The position numbers and the translations under genes are program-made. 64,000 bases of DNA, from positions 3,287,025 to 3,351,024 of the forward strand of contig NC_012669.1 of assembly GCF_000023105.1 (NCBI RefSeq). Reading direction: 5' to 3'. Of this stretch, positions 27,054-35,554 are shown piece by piece. How positions within the stretch are numbered: position 1 is the first letter of the stretch; every line of letters begins with the position of its first letter. This stretch comes from Beutenbergia cavernae DSM 12333. Lineage in GTDB: Bacteria; Actinomycetota; Actinomycetes; Actinomycetales; Beutenbergiaceae. The notes under the pieces are model-generated. The model saw nothing but the letters and a program-made list of their open reading frames with translations. It had not been told where the DNA came from and ran no database searches.

Positions 27054-27623
27054 TCAGCCCGCGGCGAGCACGTCGGCCAGGCTGGGCAGCCCGGCATCCT
27101 TCGCGGACAACCGCTCCCGGTCAGCGGGGTCGACGGCGATCGGCCACGCGATCCCCAGAGCCGGATCGAGCGGGTGCACCGCCCTGCCGGGCATCCCGGG
27201 CACCCACTCGGCGTCGAAGCAGTACAGGTACTGCGTGCCGTCCGCGAGCGCCTGGAAGCCGTTGCACACGCCGGGCGGCACGAGCACCTGGACGCCGAGC
27301 GTCAGCGGGACGGTGACGACGGCGCCGGCCGTCGCCGAGCCCGGCCGCGCGTCGACGTAGGCGCCGAACGCCTGACCCGCGACGACGGAGACGAGCTTCG
27401 TCATCTGCTCCCCGTGCAGGCCGCGGATCGCTCCACGTGACGTCTCGGTGAGGTTGAGCTGCTGCCACGCGCCTCCGTGCAGCCCTGCCTCGGCCATCGC
27501 GCTCGCGCGGAAGAACTCGCGGATCGTGCCGCGCTCGTCGTGGATCTCCTTGACGTGGAGCACGTGGAGCCCGTCGATCGCCGTGGGCTCGTGGCGACGG
27601 TCGACGATGCGCGGTGACGGCAC
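27054..27623 (-). CDS. dTDP-4-dehydrorhamnose 3,5-epimerase-like cupin (RmlC family)
   Basis: Cupin sugar epimerase. Motifs HDERGTIREFFRAS, RGAIRGLHGEQMTKLVSVV (catalytic His in RGLH) and VPPGVCNGFQALADGTQYLY match RmlC/RfbC. GTG start chosen because AAGGAG lies 7 nt upstream and it gives 189 aa, the family length; an upstream ATG has no site. No other dTDP-sugar genes lie nearby, so it may act on an unusual nucleotide sugar. Divergent from the unknown gene to the right. Confidence 0.85.
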   Translation of the reverse strand: MPSPRIVDRRHEPTAIDGLHVLHVKEIHDERGTIREFFRASAMAEAGLHGGAWQQLNLTETSRGAIRGLHGEQMTKLVSVVAGQAFGAYVDARPGSATAGAVVTVPLTLGVQVLVPPGVCNGFQALADGTQYLYCFDAEWVPGMPGRAVHPLDPALGIAWPIAVDPADRERLSAKDAGLPSLADVLAAG

Positions 27624-27717
27624 GATGACGCTCCTTCGTGGGATCCGGTTCGTCCGCATCGTAGTGACGCCCCGGGTCGGGTTTCCCCCCGCACCGCCGC
27701 ACCAGCAGGATGGAGGC

Positions 27718-28695
27718 ATGACGCTCGACGACGCGCCCACACCCTCGCCCGCCGCTCCCGAGATCGACGGCCCGTGGGTCCGACCCTCCGCCGCGGAACC
27801 CGCCGAACCGCGCTGGGGCCACGCCGACGGCCTGCAGATCGGGCTGCACCCGCTGCGTGGTCCGCGTGGCCTGCTGCGCGTGTACGCCCCGTACCTCGGG
27901 CACGCGCGGGACCGGGTCGTGAACTTCGTGGCCGTGGAGCCGATCCCCGCCGGCGAGACCCGGCGCGGCTACTCCGAGCTCGAGCCGAGCGAGCTCGACG
28001 GTGTCGCCGGGAAGCGGTTCTGGAGCTGCGACGACGCCGACCAGGCCGCGTCCGGTGAGCCGCTGCGCCCTGACGCGCCCGCCCGCGGCGTCGTCGAGAC
28101 GCGTGACGGCGTCGCACGCCTCAGCGTCTACGTCGGCGTGGAGCCTTTCGCCAACGGCTCGCGCGTGCACCTGCGGCTGACGTTCCGGGCCGACGCCCCG
28201 CACGAGGTGACGATCGCGACGTATGCGGCGCCGTCGTCGGCCCCGCTGGACTCCTGCATCGTGACGGCGACCATGGGGAACTACGCGCGGCTGCGGCGGC
28301 TGGAGCTCGCGGACCGGGTCGTCACGCCGGCCGAGCTGTGGCCCGACCTCGAGGGGGCCGGGTTCGCACCGCACGCGCGCTTCCCGCTCGGCGAGCTGAG
28401 GCGCGACGCGAACGGCGACGTCGTCGTCGATGCCACGCCCGACGAGGCGGACCCGAGCTCCGCGACGTACGCGGCCGCCGTCGCCGAGCACTGGAAGTAC
28501 ACGGGCGCCCTGGCGCGCCAGACGTGGCGGGCCGACGACCCGGACCCGGGGCTCCAGGCGTACGTCAACGGGCGGCGCGCCTACTGGGCGTCGACGGCCC
28601 CGATCCCCGGCGGGACGGCGTACGAGAACGTCGAGCTGGTCGAGCCGTTCCGGCAGGGCCGGGAGTTCACGTTCGCGGTCGAGCCGCTGGCCTGA
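27718..28695 (+). CDS. Conserved-looking protein of unknown function
   Basis: I do not recognise this protein. 325 aa, soluble, no signal peptide or membrane helix; rich in beta-prone segments with many aromatic residues (GLHPLRGPRGLLRVYAPYL, RDRVVNFVAVEPI, RRGYSELEPSELDG, KYTGALARQTWRADD, GRRAYWAS). Composition suggests a beta-sandwich, perhaps carbohydrate-related. GGATGGAGG precedes the ATG. Divergent from the RmlC-like gene and directly abutting the convergent lactonase stop. Confidence 0.75.
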   Translation: MTLDDAPTPSPAAPEIDGPWVRPSAAEPAEPRWGHADGLQIGLHPLRGPRGLLRVYAPYLGHARDRVVNFVAVEPIPAGETRRGYSELEPSELDGVAGKRFWSCDDADQAASGEPLRPDAPARGVVETRDGVARLSVYVGVEPFANGSRVHLRLTFRADAPHEVTIATYAAPSSAPLDSCIVTATMGNYARLRRLELADRVVTPAELWPDLEGAGFAPHARFPLGELRRDANGDVVVDATPDEADPSSATYAAAVAEHWKYTGALARQTWRADDPDPGLQAYVNGRRAYWASTAPIPGGTAYENVELVEPFRQGREFTFAVEPLA

Positions 28696-29667
28696 CTAGG
28701 AGGACGTTGCCAGCCACACCGGCGACGGCACCGACACCCGACCGCTCGGGCCTACGACGAGGTCGTCGTCACGCAGCGCGACGTAGGGCTTGTCGTCCTG
28801 CAGCAGCACGTGCTGGGGCCAGGCGCCGCCGACGTCGGTCTCCGAGTCCCATGACAGGCAGGCCGCGCCGTCCGCGACATCGAGCACGCCGAGAGTGCCG
28901 GCGCCGCGATTGGCGACGTACACCCGCCCGGTGCTCGCCACCACGATCTCGCCCGGATGGGTGAGCCGCTCGCCACCGTCGCGCGCCGCGCTGAGGTCGG
29001 TGCCGCTCGCAGGCACAGCGCTCCAGCCCGCCTCACCCGCCAGCACGTCGGCAAGCGGAGCGGCCAGGACCTCATTGGACAGCTCGGCGCTGGCCACCAC
29101 CACCTCGTCGTAGATCGCGAGGTGCCGCGGACCGGACCCGGGCGGAGTAGCGCAGGAACCGGCCTGCTCGAGCGTGCCGTCCCGCCAGCGGAGCCGGAGC
29201 AGCCGGTCGCGGCCGAGGTCGGAGACCAGTACGTTCTCGTCGTCCACCACCAGCGCGAAGTGGGGATGCGGGGCCTCCTGCCGGTCGACCACCACGCCGG
29301 CTCCCGGCCCGTCGAGCGCGATGTGCTGCACGACCCGCGGACCTCCGGCGAGCGCGACCACCAGCACGGAACCCTCCAGGTGGTAGTTCACGACCACCAG
29401 GTGCTCGCCGTCCGGCAGCAGGGCCGCATGGCAGGGCTCACCGCCCCCGGTCGCGATCTCCGCGACGACGGCGTACGCGTCGCCTGTGCGCTCGAGGAGC
29501 CGGAGGTGACCCTCCTCCTCGCCGCCGAGGGTGACGACCCGACCGTCCGCCAGCGGCAGTGCGAACGCCGTGTCCGGCGCGACAGCGACCTGGCGCGCAG
29601 GTGCGTCACCGCCGTCCCAGCGCCACAGCCCGCCCGTCGGTGTGCGCGACGCAATCAGCATGCTCAC
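28696..29667 (-). CDS. Beta-propeller lactonase (6-phosphogluconolactonase / YbhE family)
   Basis: Seven-bladed propeller of the Pgl/lactonase type (PF10282), cytoplasmic. Repeating blade motifs: GGGEPCHAALLPDGEHLVVVNY, APHPHFALVVDDENVLVSDLG, GSGPRHLAIYDE, LTHPGEIVVASTGRVYVANRG. 323 aa. GTG start overlaps the SDR stop by four bases, so it is the last gene of the GH20-like/DapA/SDR/lactonase operon. In this context the likely substrate is a sugar lactone produced by the SDR, not 6-phosphogluconolactone; inference. Confidence 0.87.
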   Translation of the reverse strand: MSMLIASRTPTGGLWRWDGGDAPARQVAVAPDTAFALPLADGRVVTLGGEEEGHLRLLERTGDAYAVVAEIATGGGEPCHAALLPDGEHLVVVNYHLEGSVLVVALAGGPRVVQHIALDGPGAGVVVDRQEAPHPHFALVVDDENVLVSDLGRDRLLRLRWRDGTLEQAGSCATPPGSGPRHLAIYDEVVVASAELSNEVLAAPLADVLAGEAGWSAVPASGTDLSAARDGGERLTHPGEIVVASTGRVYVANRGAGTLGVLDVADGAACLSWDSETDVGGAWPQHVLLQDDKPYVALRDDDLVVGPSGRVSVPSPVWLATSS

Positions 29668-30443
29668 CCCTGCGCCATGATGTCGTCGGCCAGCAGGGCG
29701 TTTCCTGCCAGGAGGCCGCCGTCGACCACGAGGGTCGTGCCGGTGATCCAGGACGCTTCGGCAGAGCACAGGAACAGCGCCGCGTGCGCGACGTCGTCCG
29801 GCTGGCCCAGGCGACCGAGCGGGTACCACTTCGTCGCCGCGTCGAGCACGTGCGGATCACGCTCCAACCGGTCGTCCCAGATCGGCGTCACGATCGTGGC
29901 CGGAGCGATCGCGTTGGCGCGCAAGCCCTGGGGACCGTAGGTGACCGCGAGCGACCGCGTGAGCGCCATCAGGCCAGCCTTCGACACCGAGTAGCTCTCG
30001 TTGCCGAAGTGGGTCAGACCGTTCACGCTGACGATGTTCAGGACGTTGCCGCGCGCCCGCAGCAGGTCCGGCAGCGCCTCCTGGACCAGCCGGTACGGCC
30101 CGCTCAGGTCGACCGCCAGGTCCCTCTCCCACTCGTGGTCGGGGATCCTGTCGAACGGCGTGTCCGAGCACGTCGCGGCGTTGTTGACGACGATGTCCAG
30201 CCTCCCCCACCGCTCGCGCACGAGATCCAGGGCCTCCCGGATCGCCGCTCGACTGCTGACGTCGACCCCGACCGCGAGTGCGTCGGGGAGCCGCTGCGCC
30301 ATCGCCGTCGCACCGGCCTCGTCGACGTCGAGCAGCGCGACCCGCGCCCCCTCGGTGGCGAACCGTTCGGCGAGGTGGGCACCGATGCCCGATGCGGCGC
30401 CGGTGATGAGCACCACCTGCTCGGCGAAACGTTCTCTGCTCAT
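29664..30443 (-). CDS. Short-chain dehydrogenase (sugar dehydrogenase-like)
   Basis: NAD(P)-dependent oxidoreductase. TGAASGIGAHLAERF nucleotide motif near residue 14, NNAA at about 88, catalytic Ser in NIVSVNG and YSVSK (Tyr/Lys) near 153-157, C-terminal GRLGQPDDVAHAALFLCS. LDVDE after beta-2 suggests NAD preference. 259 aa. ATG start shares ATGA with the DapA-like stop, and its stop overlaps the lactonase start. SDR directly coupled to a lactonase points to aldose-to-lactone oxidation. Confidence 0.9.
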   Translation of the reverse strand: MSRERFAEQVVLITGAASGIGAHLAERFATEGARVALLDVDEAGATAMAQRLPDALAVGVDVSSRAAIREALDLVRERWGRLDIVVNNAATCSDTPFDRIPDHEWERDLAVDLSGPYRLVQEALPDLLRARGNVLNIVSVNGLTHFGNESYSVSKAGLMALTRSLAVTYGPQGLRANAIAPATIVTPIWDDRLERDPHVLDAATKWYPLGRLGQPDDVAHAALFLCSAEASWITGTTLVVDGGLLAGNALLADDIMAQG

Positions 30444-31414
30444 CGGTGCACGCCCTCCACGTCGGCTGCTGGCTTCCATTGGTCAGTACGGCCGACGATC
30501 CGCTGCAGTCTCTGCATCAGTCGCACCGTCTCCTCCTTCGTGATCGGGTCCAGCCCGGCCATCCCGGGGCCGAACCGACGGGCTGAGGTGAACACCCCCT
30601 GCTCAACCAGCAGATGCTTCTCGACGGCGATGTAGCGGTCGAGAGCGGAGACGTGCGAGAGCAGCGCCGCCACCCCGGCACCTACCTCGTCCGCGCGCAC
30701 CAGGTCGCCTGCCCGCAGTGCTCTCCACATCGCAACGATCGCCCATGCGACGTCGGATCCGGGCATGGTGCCGACCGCGCCACGACGCGCGCTCTCCACC
30801 AGCGCGAGCCCCCCGCTGCCTTCGAACACCCGGGCGCGGCCCCCGCTGGTCTCGATCAGCTCGCTGACGCGCGGTCCCAGCGGGATCGCCTCGGGCTTGA
30901 ACTGCGCCTTGTCGGGCCCGAACTCGTCCAGCAGCCGGAGCATGAGCCGCATCGACAGCGGCCGCCCGACGTAGCCTGAAGCGTCCTGCACGACGACGGG
31001 CAACGCGCCGCTCGCCTCGGCGATCGCCACGAAGTGCGACTCCAGCGACGCGGGATCGGCGAGGCTCGTGATGGGAGCGTTCGCCATCACGGCGGTCGCG
31101 CCGATGCGCGCAGCGTGGGTGGCAAGCCTGGTCGCGCCCGGGGTCGACTCCGCGCTCACGGCGATCACCGTGGCGCCGCGCCCGCCGACCTCCGACACGA
31201 CGAGCTCGGCGAACCGCTCCCGCTCGGCGAGATCGAGGCGCAAGATCTCCGACACCATGCCGATGACGACGCCGTCGCACCCGAGCTCGAGCAGCCAGTC
31301 GATCTCGCGGCGCAAGGCGAGCGAGTCGATCTGCCACTCCTCGTCCAGTGGCAGGCTGAGAACCGGCAGCACTCCACCCAGAGGTCGATTCTGCCGGTCA
31401 GCACGGTCTGTCAC
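30440..31414 (-). CDS. DapA-family aldolase/lyase (DHDPS, KDG aldolase, NAL superfamily)
   Basis: Class I TIM-barrel lyase. Schiff-base Lys in KAQFKPEAIP near residue 174, conserved Tyr in VVQDASGYVGRP near 147, N-terminal GVLPVLSLPLDEEWQID, and GSGGLALVE after the lysine. 324 aa, slightly longer than DapA. True DHDPS is improbable in this catabolic operon; a 2-keto-3-deoxy-acid aldolase or related dehydratase making pyruvate is the better guess. Both ends overlap neighbours by four bases. Confidence 0.88.
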   Translation of the reverse strand: MTDRADRQNRPLGGVLPVLSLPLDEEWQIDSLALRREIDWLLELGCDGVVIGMVSEILRLDLAERERFAELVVSEVGGRGATVIAVSAESTPGATRLATHAARIGATAVMANAPITSLADPASLESHFVAIAEASGALPVVVQDASGYVGRPLSMRLMLRLLDEFGPDKAQFKPEAIPLGPRVSELIETSGGRARVFEGSGGLALVESARRGAVGTMPGSDVAWAIVAMWRALRAGDLVRADEVGAGVAALLSHVSALDRYIAVEKHLLVEQGVFTSARRFGPGMAGLDPITKEETVRLMQRLQRIVGRTDQWKPAADVEGVHR

Positions 31415-32394
31415 TTCGCGGTGCCTTCCCAGAGCTGACGCGCCTGCGCGAGCTCGGCGATCGCCGCGAGGTGGACGTCGAGGTGAGCGGGCAGCAGCGG
31501 CAGCCAGGTCGAGTGCAGGAAGCCGAGCACCTTGTCATGGGTGAGCCGCTCCTTGGCGAAGCGCACCGTGGCGAGCAGGTTCTCCTCCTCGTAGAAGGTG
31601 CTCGCGGTCGGAATCTGGTCGAAGCCGCGCTCGTCGAGGTCGAGGTAGGTCAGGTAGGCGGTGTTCTCGGCATGGTCGACCACCTTCGGCCGGCCGCTCT
31701 CGTCACCGGTGAAGACGTTGTTGTAGTACCAGTTCGACTGCACGACGTCCGTGCTCATCCGGTCGAAGTACTCGCCCGCCTTGCGCCATGCGGCGTCCGC
31801 CCACATCCAGGGCCGCGCGCCGGTGGCTCGCACCTTGTCCGCGATGAGCTCCAGGTCGTGCCACCACAGCTCGCCCTGGCGGATCACCACCAGGTCGAGC
31901 AGCGCCTGGTGCTCGTAGGTCTCCTCGTCCATGCCGATGTGGAAGAGGTCGGGCGTGCCGAAGATGTCCGCGACCTCCTCGATCAGGTCGCCCACGACCT
32001 CGTAGTACGTGCGGCTCGAGACCATGCGCGAGTACTCGCCCATCCAGACGTCGTGCCCGGCTCCGAAGTTCAGCTTGGGCTGCGGCTCGATGCCCAGCTC
32101 ACGAAGGCGAGCCAGCTCCTCGCGCAGCCTGCTGACCGACCAGGCCCCAGGCGTCGCGATCTCCGGGTGGGAGTCGTAGACGACACCGTCGGCAGGCGCG
32201 ATCACCAGGGAGTTCAGACCCGCGGCCGCGGTGGCGTCCACGACGGCGTTCCAGACGCCGTCGTCGATCCGGGCGTACGGCTTCCAGCGGAAGTAGTCGG
32301 CCGGAGCGTTGCGGGCCGCGAGCGCGTCCTCGTGAACGTCTTCGCGATCGAGGTTCAGGTTATAGCCGAGGTGGATGAGGTTCGACCAGAGCAT
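31411..32394 (-). CDS. GH20-like (beta-hexosaminidase-fold) hydrolase
   Basis: TIM-barrel protein; FHIGMDEETYEH near residue 175 mirrors the GH20 Asp-Glu catalytic pair (HxGxDE), and GARPWMWADAAWRKA and WWHDLELIADKV fit the following strands. No signal peptide, so it acts inside the cell. 327 aa, catalytic domain only, without the usual N-terminal beta domain. ATG chosen because the preceding in-frame stretch is Arg-rich; GAAGGGC lies upstream. First gene of the minus-strand operon. Likely removes an amino sugar from an imported oligosaccharide; inferred from fold. Confidence 0.72.
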   Translation of the reverse strand: MLWSNLIHLGYNLNLDREDVHEDALAARNAPADYFRWKPYARIDDGVWNAVVDATAAAGLNSLVIAPADGVVYDSHPEIATPGAWSVSRLREELARLRELGIEPQPKLNFGAGHDVWMGEYSRMVSSRTYYEVVGDLIEEVADIFGTPDLFHIGMDEETYEHQALLDLVVIRQGELWWHDLELIADKVRATGARPWMWADAAWRKAGEYFDRMSTDVVQSNWYYNNVFTGDESGRPKVVDHAENTAYLTYLDLDERGFDQIPTASTFYEEENLLATVRFAKERLTHDKVLGFLHSTWLPLLPAHLDVHLAAIAELAQARQLWEGTAK

Positions 32395-32457
32395 GCAACT
32401 GCCCTTCGGGACGGGAGGCGAGCGGCGCAACCGCCGTCGCGTCGTGTGAATGTGTCG

Positions 32458-32502
32458 CTGAAGTTTCAGTGGTTGACATAGCCTTCCACACAGCGCCAGA
32501 CT
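32458..32502 (+). promoter_or_regulatory. Palindromic operator and promoter in the divergent intergenic region
   Basis: CTGAA-GT-TTCAG (32458-32469) is a perfect inverted repeat. Three bases later stands a consensus -35 TTGACA (32473-32478) and, 18 bp on, CAGACT as a tolerable -10 for the importer operon. Position between two divergent catabolic operons, with an IclR gene in one of them, makes it the best candidate IclR operator. Confidence 0.5.
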
Positions 32503-32564
32503 CTGGCAACCGGTGGTCGGCGCGGCGAGGATGCGCCCGGCCCGCACCCCAGCGAGGAGAGCTC

Positions 32565-33812
32565 ATGCCATCCCACCGTCCGATTGCTGCCGTCTCAGCC
32601 GCCGCGGCCGCCGCCGCACTGGTCCTGGCTGGCTGCTCCTCGTCGTCCGGCGACGACGACACCTTGTCGGTCTGGCTCCCGCCGTTCGCAGCCGAGGATG
32701 CCGGGGTCAGTGACCTCGAGCTGTGGAACGAGATCATCACGCCGTTCGAGGAGGAGCACGACGTCGACGTCGACGTCACCATCGTCCCCTGGGAGAACTT
32801 CGAGGAGCGTTTCCTCACGGGCTTCTCGAGCGGCGACGGCCCCGACATCGGCTACATGTACGCCGAGATGATCGGCGACTACATCTCGCGCGGTCAGCTC
32901 GCGACGTTCACGGTCTCCGACGAGCAGCGGGAGACGTTCTACTTCACCGACATGGGCCAGTACGGCGACGGGCAGTACGGCCTCCCGATGGTCGTCGGTG
33001 GCGCCCGTGTCCTGTTCTACAACAAGGCGATCCTCGACGAGGTCGGCGTCGAGCCACCCCAGACCTGGGAGGACCTGGTCAGCGTCTCGAGCGCGGTGCA
33101 GGCCGCCGGGTACGACCCGCTGCTCATGGCGTGGGGCGAGCCTGGAGTCGGCGTGCTCGCCCAGAACTACGTCAACTTCCTGTGGCAGGCGGGCGGCGAT
33201 CTGATCGACGAGGACGGAACCGCTGCCACGTTCAACTCGCCGGAAGGCCTCGAGGCCGCGCAGTTCCTCTACGACCTGCGCTTCACGAACGGCATCCTCC
33301 CCGAGAGCACCACGGCGCTGAACGGCGCCGATCTCAACGCCCAGTTCGCCGCGGGGGACGCAGCCTTCGCGTTCGGTGCAGACGGCGAAGCCACGACGTA
33401 CGAGGAAGCGGGCATCGACGTCGGAGCCGTAGTCCTGGAGAACGCCGAGCGGTACACGTTCGTCGCCACGGACGTGCTCGTGATGGCCGAGTCCTCGCCC
33501 AACAAGGACCTGGCGGAGCAGCTGGCATGGTTCCTGCTGTCCGGTCCGTCGATGGACCAGTTCGGCACGATCACCTCCTATCCGCCGATCTCCACGGAGC
33601 AGACCACCGAGGCGCACCCGCTCTTCGCCGACCTGTACTCCGCCGATGCTGACGTGCTGCGCGAGTACCCGGTGGTCCCGAACTCGGCGACGCTGTACAC
33701 GAGCCTGTACGAGAATCTGCAGCAGATGCTGCTGGGCAGCAAGACTCCCGAGCAGGCGTTGGCCGACGCCGAGGTCGCGGCGAACGAGTCGCTGGCCCGC
33801 AACGAGCAGTGA
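32565..33812 (+). CDS. Sugar ABC importer, lipoprotein substrate-binding protein (cluster 1 type)
   Basis: Extracellular solute-binding protein family 1. Lipoprotein signal MPSHRPIAAVSAAAAAAALVLAGCSSS with Cys 27. Mature part holds PWENFEERFLTGFSSGDGPDI, GLPMVVGGARVLFYNKAILDE and YNKxIL-type features of oligosaccharide binders. ATG preceded by GAGGAG; the earlier in-frame ATG belongs to the promoter zone. 415 aa. First gene of the seven-gene plus-strand operon; overlaps the first permease gene. Confidence 0.93.
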   Translation: MPSHRPIAAVSAAAAAAALVLAGCSSSSGDDDTLSVWLPPFAAEDAGVSDLELWNEIITPFEEEHDVDVDVTIVPWENFEERFLTGFSSGDGPDIGYMYAEMIGDYISRGQLATFTVSDEQRETFYFTDMGQYGDGQYGLPMVVGGARVLFYNKAILDEVGVEPPQTWEDLVSVSSAVQAAGYDPLLMAWGEPGVGVLAQNYVNFLWQAGGDLIDEDGTAATFNSPEGLEAAQFLYDLRFTNGILPESTTALNGADLNAQFAAGDAAFAFGADGEATTYEEAGIDVGAVVLENAERYTFVATDVLVMAESSPNKDLAEQLAWFLLSGPSMDQFGTITSYPPISTEQTTEAHPLFADLYSADADVLREYPVVPNSATLYTSLYENLQQMLLGSKTPEQALADAEVAANESLARNEQ

Positions 33813-34741
33813 CAGCGGACACCGCTGTGGGCTCGCCCCAGCGCTCCACGCGAACGTCTGGGGGCCGGTCCGTGCCGGCCCCCAGGCGGCACCGATGGTC
33901 CGGCCTCGCGTACGTGCTGCCGTCGCTGCTGATCCTGCTCGTGACGGCGCTCGTACCGGTGGTCATGACCGTCGGTTACAGCTTCACCGACTACTCGATC
34001 CTCGAGGACGGCGAGTTCGTCGGGTTCGACAACTACAGCCGGATGTTCTCCGATCCCGTCTTCCTCAGCGCGTTGCGGGTCACGATCGTGTTCACGCTGA
34101 TCTCCGTGCCGTTGCAGACCATCGGCGCGCTCGTCCTGGCAGAGGCACTCGCCAAGCGGTTCCGGAACCGGTTCGGCCAGGTCACCCGCTCCGTGCTGTT
34201 CATCCCGTCGATCGCCTCGATGGTGGTGGCGGGAACCGTGTGGCGGATGCTGCTCGGCGACACGGGACTGATCAACGAGATGCTGCGCTGGGTCGGGTTC
34301 GAGGGCTCGAACTTCCTCGGTCGTCCGACGTCCGCGCTGATCGCCGTCTCGCTCATCGCGGTGTGGGCCAACGTCGGTTATTTCGTCGTCATCTACTACG
34401 CGGGCATCCTCGAGGTGCCGGCGTCGGTGTACGAGGCGTCCGCTCTCGACGGCGCCGGCGGGTTCCGCCAGTTCGTCCACATCACGATGCCGAGCGTGTC
34501 CGCCTCCACCGTCGTCGTGGTCGTCCTCGGGACCATCTGGTCGTTCCAGACCTTCGATCTCATCTACGTCATGACGGGGGGCGGCCCCGGCGGCGCCACC
34601 TCGACCCTGGTGTTTGCCATCTACCGGTTCGGGTTCCAGAACTTCCAGATGGGGTACGCCAGCGCGGTGGCCGTCGTCCTGCTCGTCGGCGTGCTCGCGA
34701 TCAGCGTCGTCCAGAACCGCCTGCTGACGAGGAAGGCCTGA
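33809..34741 (+). CDS. Sugar ABC importer permease, MalF-like
   Basis: Six-helix membrane component. EAA-loop motif EASALDGAGGFRQFVHITMP near residue 211 contacts the ATPase. 310 aa. GTG start in a GTGA overlap with the binding-protein stop. The operon has no own ATPase gene, so it presumably uses a shared MsiK-type ATPase encoded elsewhere, as is usual for this importer class in actinomycetes. Confidence 0.94.
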   Translation: MTADTAVGSPQRSTRTSGGRSVPAPRRHRWSGLAYVLPSLLILLVTALVPVVMTVGYSFTDYSILEDGEFVGFDNYSRMFSDPVFLSALRVTIVFTLISVPLQTIGALVLAEALAKRFRNRFGQVTRSVLFIPSIASMVVAGTVWRMLLGDTGLINEMLRWVGFEGSNFLGRPTSALIAVSLIAVWANVGYFVVIYYAGILEVPASVYEASALDGAGGFRQFVHITMPSVSASTVVVVVLGTIWSFQTFDLIYVMTGGGPGGATSTLVFAIYRFGFQNFQMGYASAVAVVLLVGVLAISVVQNRLLTRKA

Positions 34742-34744
34742 CCC

Positions 34745-35554
34745 ATGCTCCGACGCCTCTCGAGCGCCGCCCTCACCCTGGTGCTGGTGTCGATGGCGGT
34801 GGCCGCGGCGCTCCCGTTCCTGTTGATGGCGCTGACATCGCTGCGCACCACCCGGACCTTCACTCTCTCCTTCGACTTCGCTGCGTACCACCTGGAGAAC
34901 TACGCGTCGTTGTTCAGCACGCACGAGTTCTTCCAGCGGTTGGTCACCACGATCGTGGTCGTGCTGATCGCCTGCGTCCTCAATGTCGGAACCGCGACGT
35001 TGGCGGCGTTCGGGTTCGCCAAGAAGCCGTTCCCCGGCTCGACGGCACTGTTCTGGGGCATCATCGCCTCGATGATGGTGCCCATCCAAGCGACCTTGAT
35101 CCCGCTCTACACGATCATGCGCGACCTCGGTCTGCTCAACACCTACATCGGGCTGGCCCTCCCTCTCGTGGGCGGCTTCGGCGTCTTCCTGATGAAGCAG
35201 TTCGCCACGGGGATCCCGGACGAGCTCATCGACGCCGCACGCATCGACGGGGCACCCGACCGCACGGTGTTCCTGCGGATCGCGGTGCCTCTGATGCAGC
35301 CGGCGATCATCGCGCTGCTGATCTTCACCTTCCTGGCGGCGTGGAACGACTTCCTGTGGCCGCTGGTGTCGATCACGAAGCCCGACATGGCGACCATCAC
35401 CTACGCGATCGCCACGCTGAGTGGCCGGTCATCGACCAACTACGGCTTGCTCACCGCGGCCGCGACGATCTCGTTCCTCGGACCGTTCCTCGCCTACGTG
35501 CTCTTCCAGCGCCGGTTCGTGGAGGGCATCGCGCTGTCGGGGTCGAAGGCATGA
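34745..35554 (+). CDS. Sugar ABC importer permease, MalG-like
   Basis: Second permease of the importer. EAA-loop variant DELIDAARIDGAPDRTVFLR near residue 160, six helices, and a C-terminal FQRRFVEGIALSGSKA typical of MalG-type subunits. 269 aa. Starts 3 nt after the first permease stop; its stop overlaps the deacylase ATG. Confidence 0.94.
   Translation: MLRRLSSAALTLVLVSMAVAAALPFLLMALTSLRTTRTFTLSFDFAAYHLENYASLFSTHEFFQRLVTTIVVVLIACVLNVGTATLAAFGFAKKPFPGSTALFWGIIASMMVPIQATLIPLYTIMRDLGLLNTYIGLALPLVGGFGVFLMKQFATGIPDELIDAARIDGAPDRTVFLRIAVPLMQPAIIALLIFTFLAAWNDFLWPLVSITKPDMATITYAIATLSGRSSTNYGLLTAAATISFLGPFLAYVLFQRRFVEGIALSGSKA

Noticed and set aside
33646-35550. Giant fusion protein ahead of the D-aminoacylase
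   Set aside because: The upstream part is the shifted frame of two real permease genes; D-aminoacylase homology begins exactly at the ATG at 35551.
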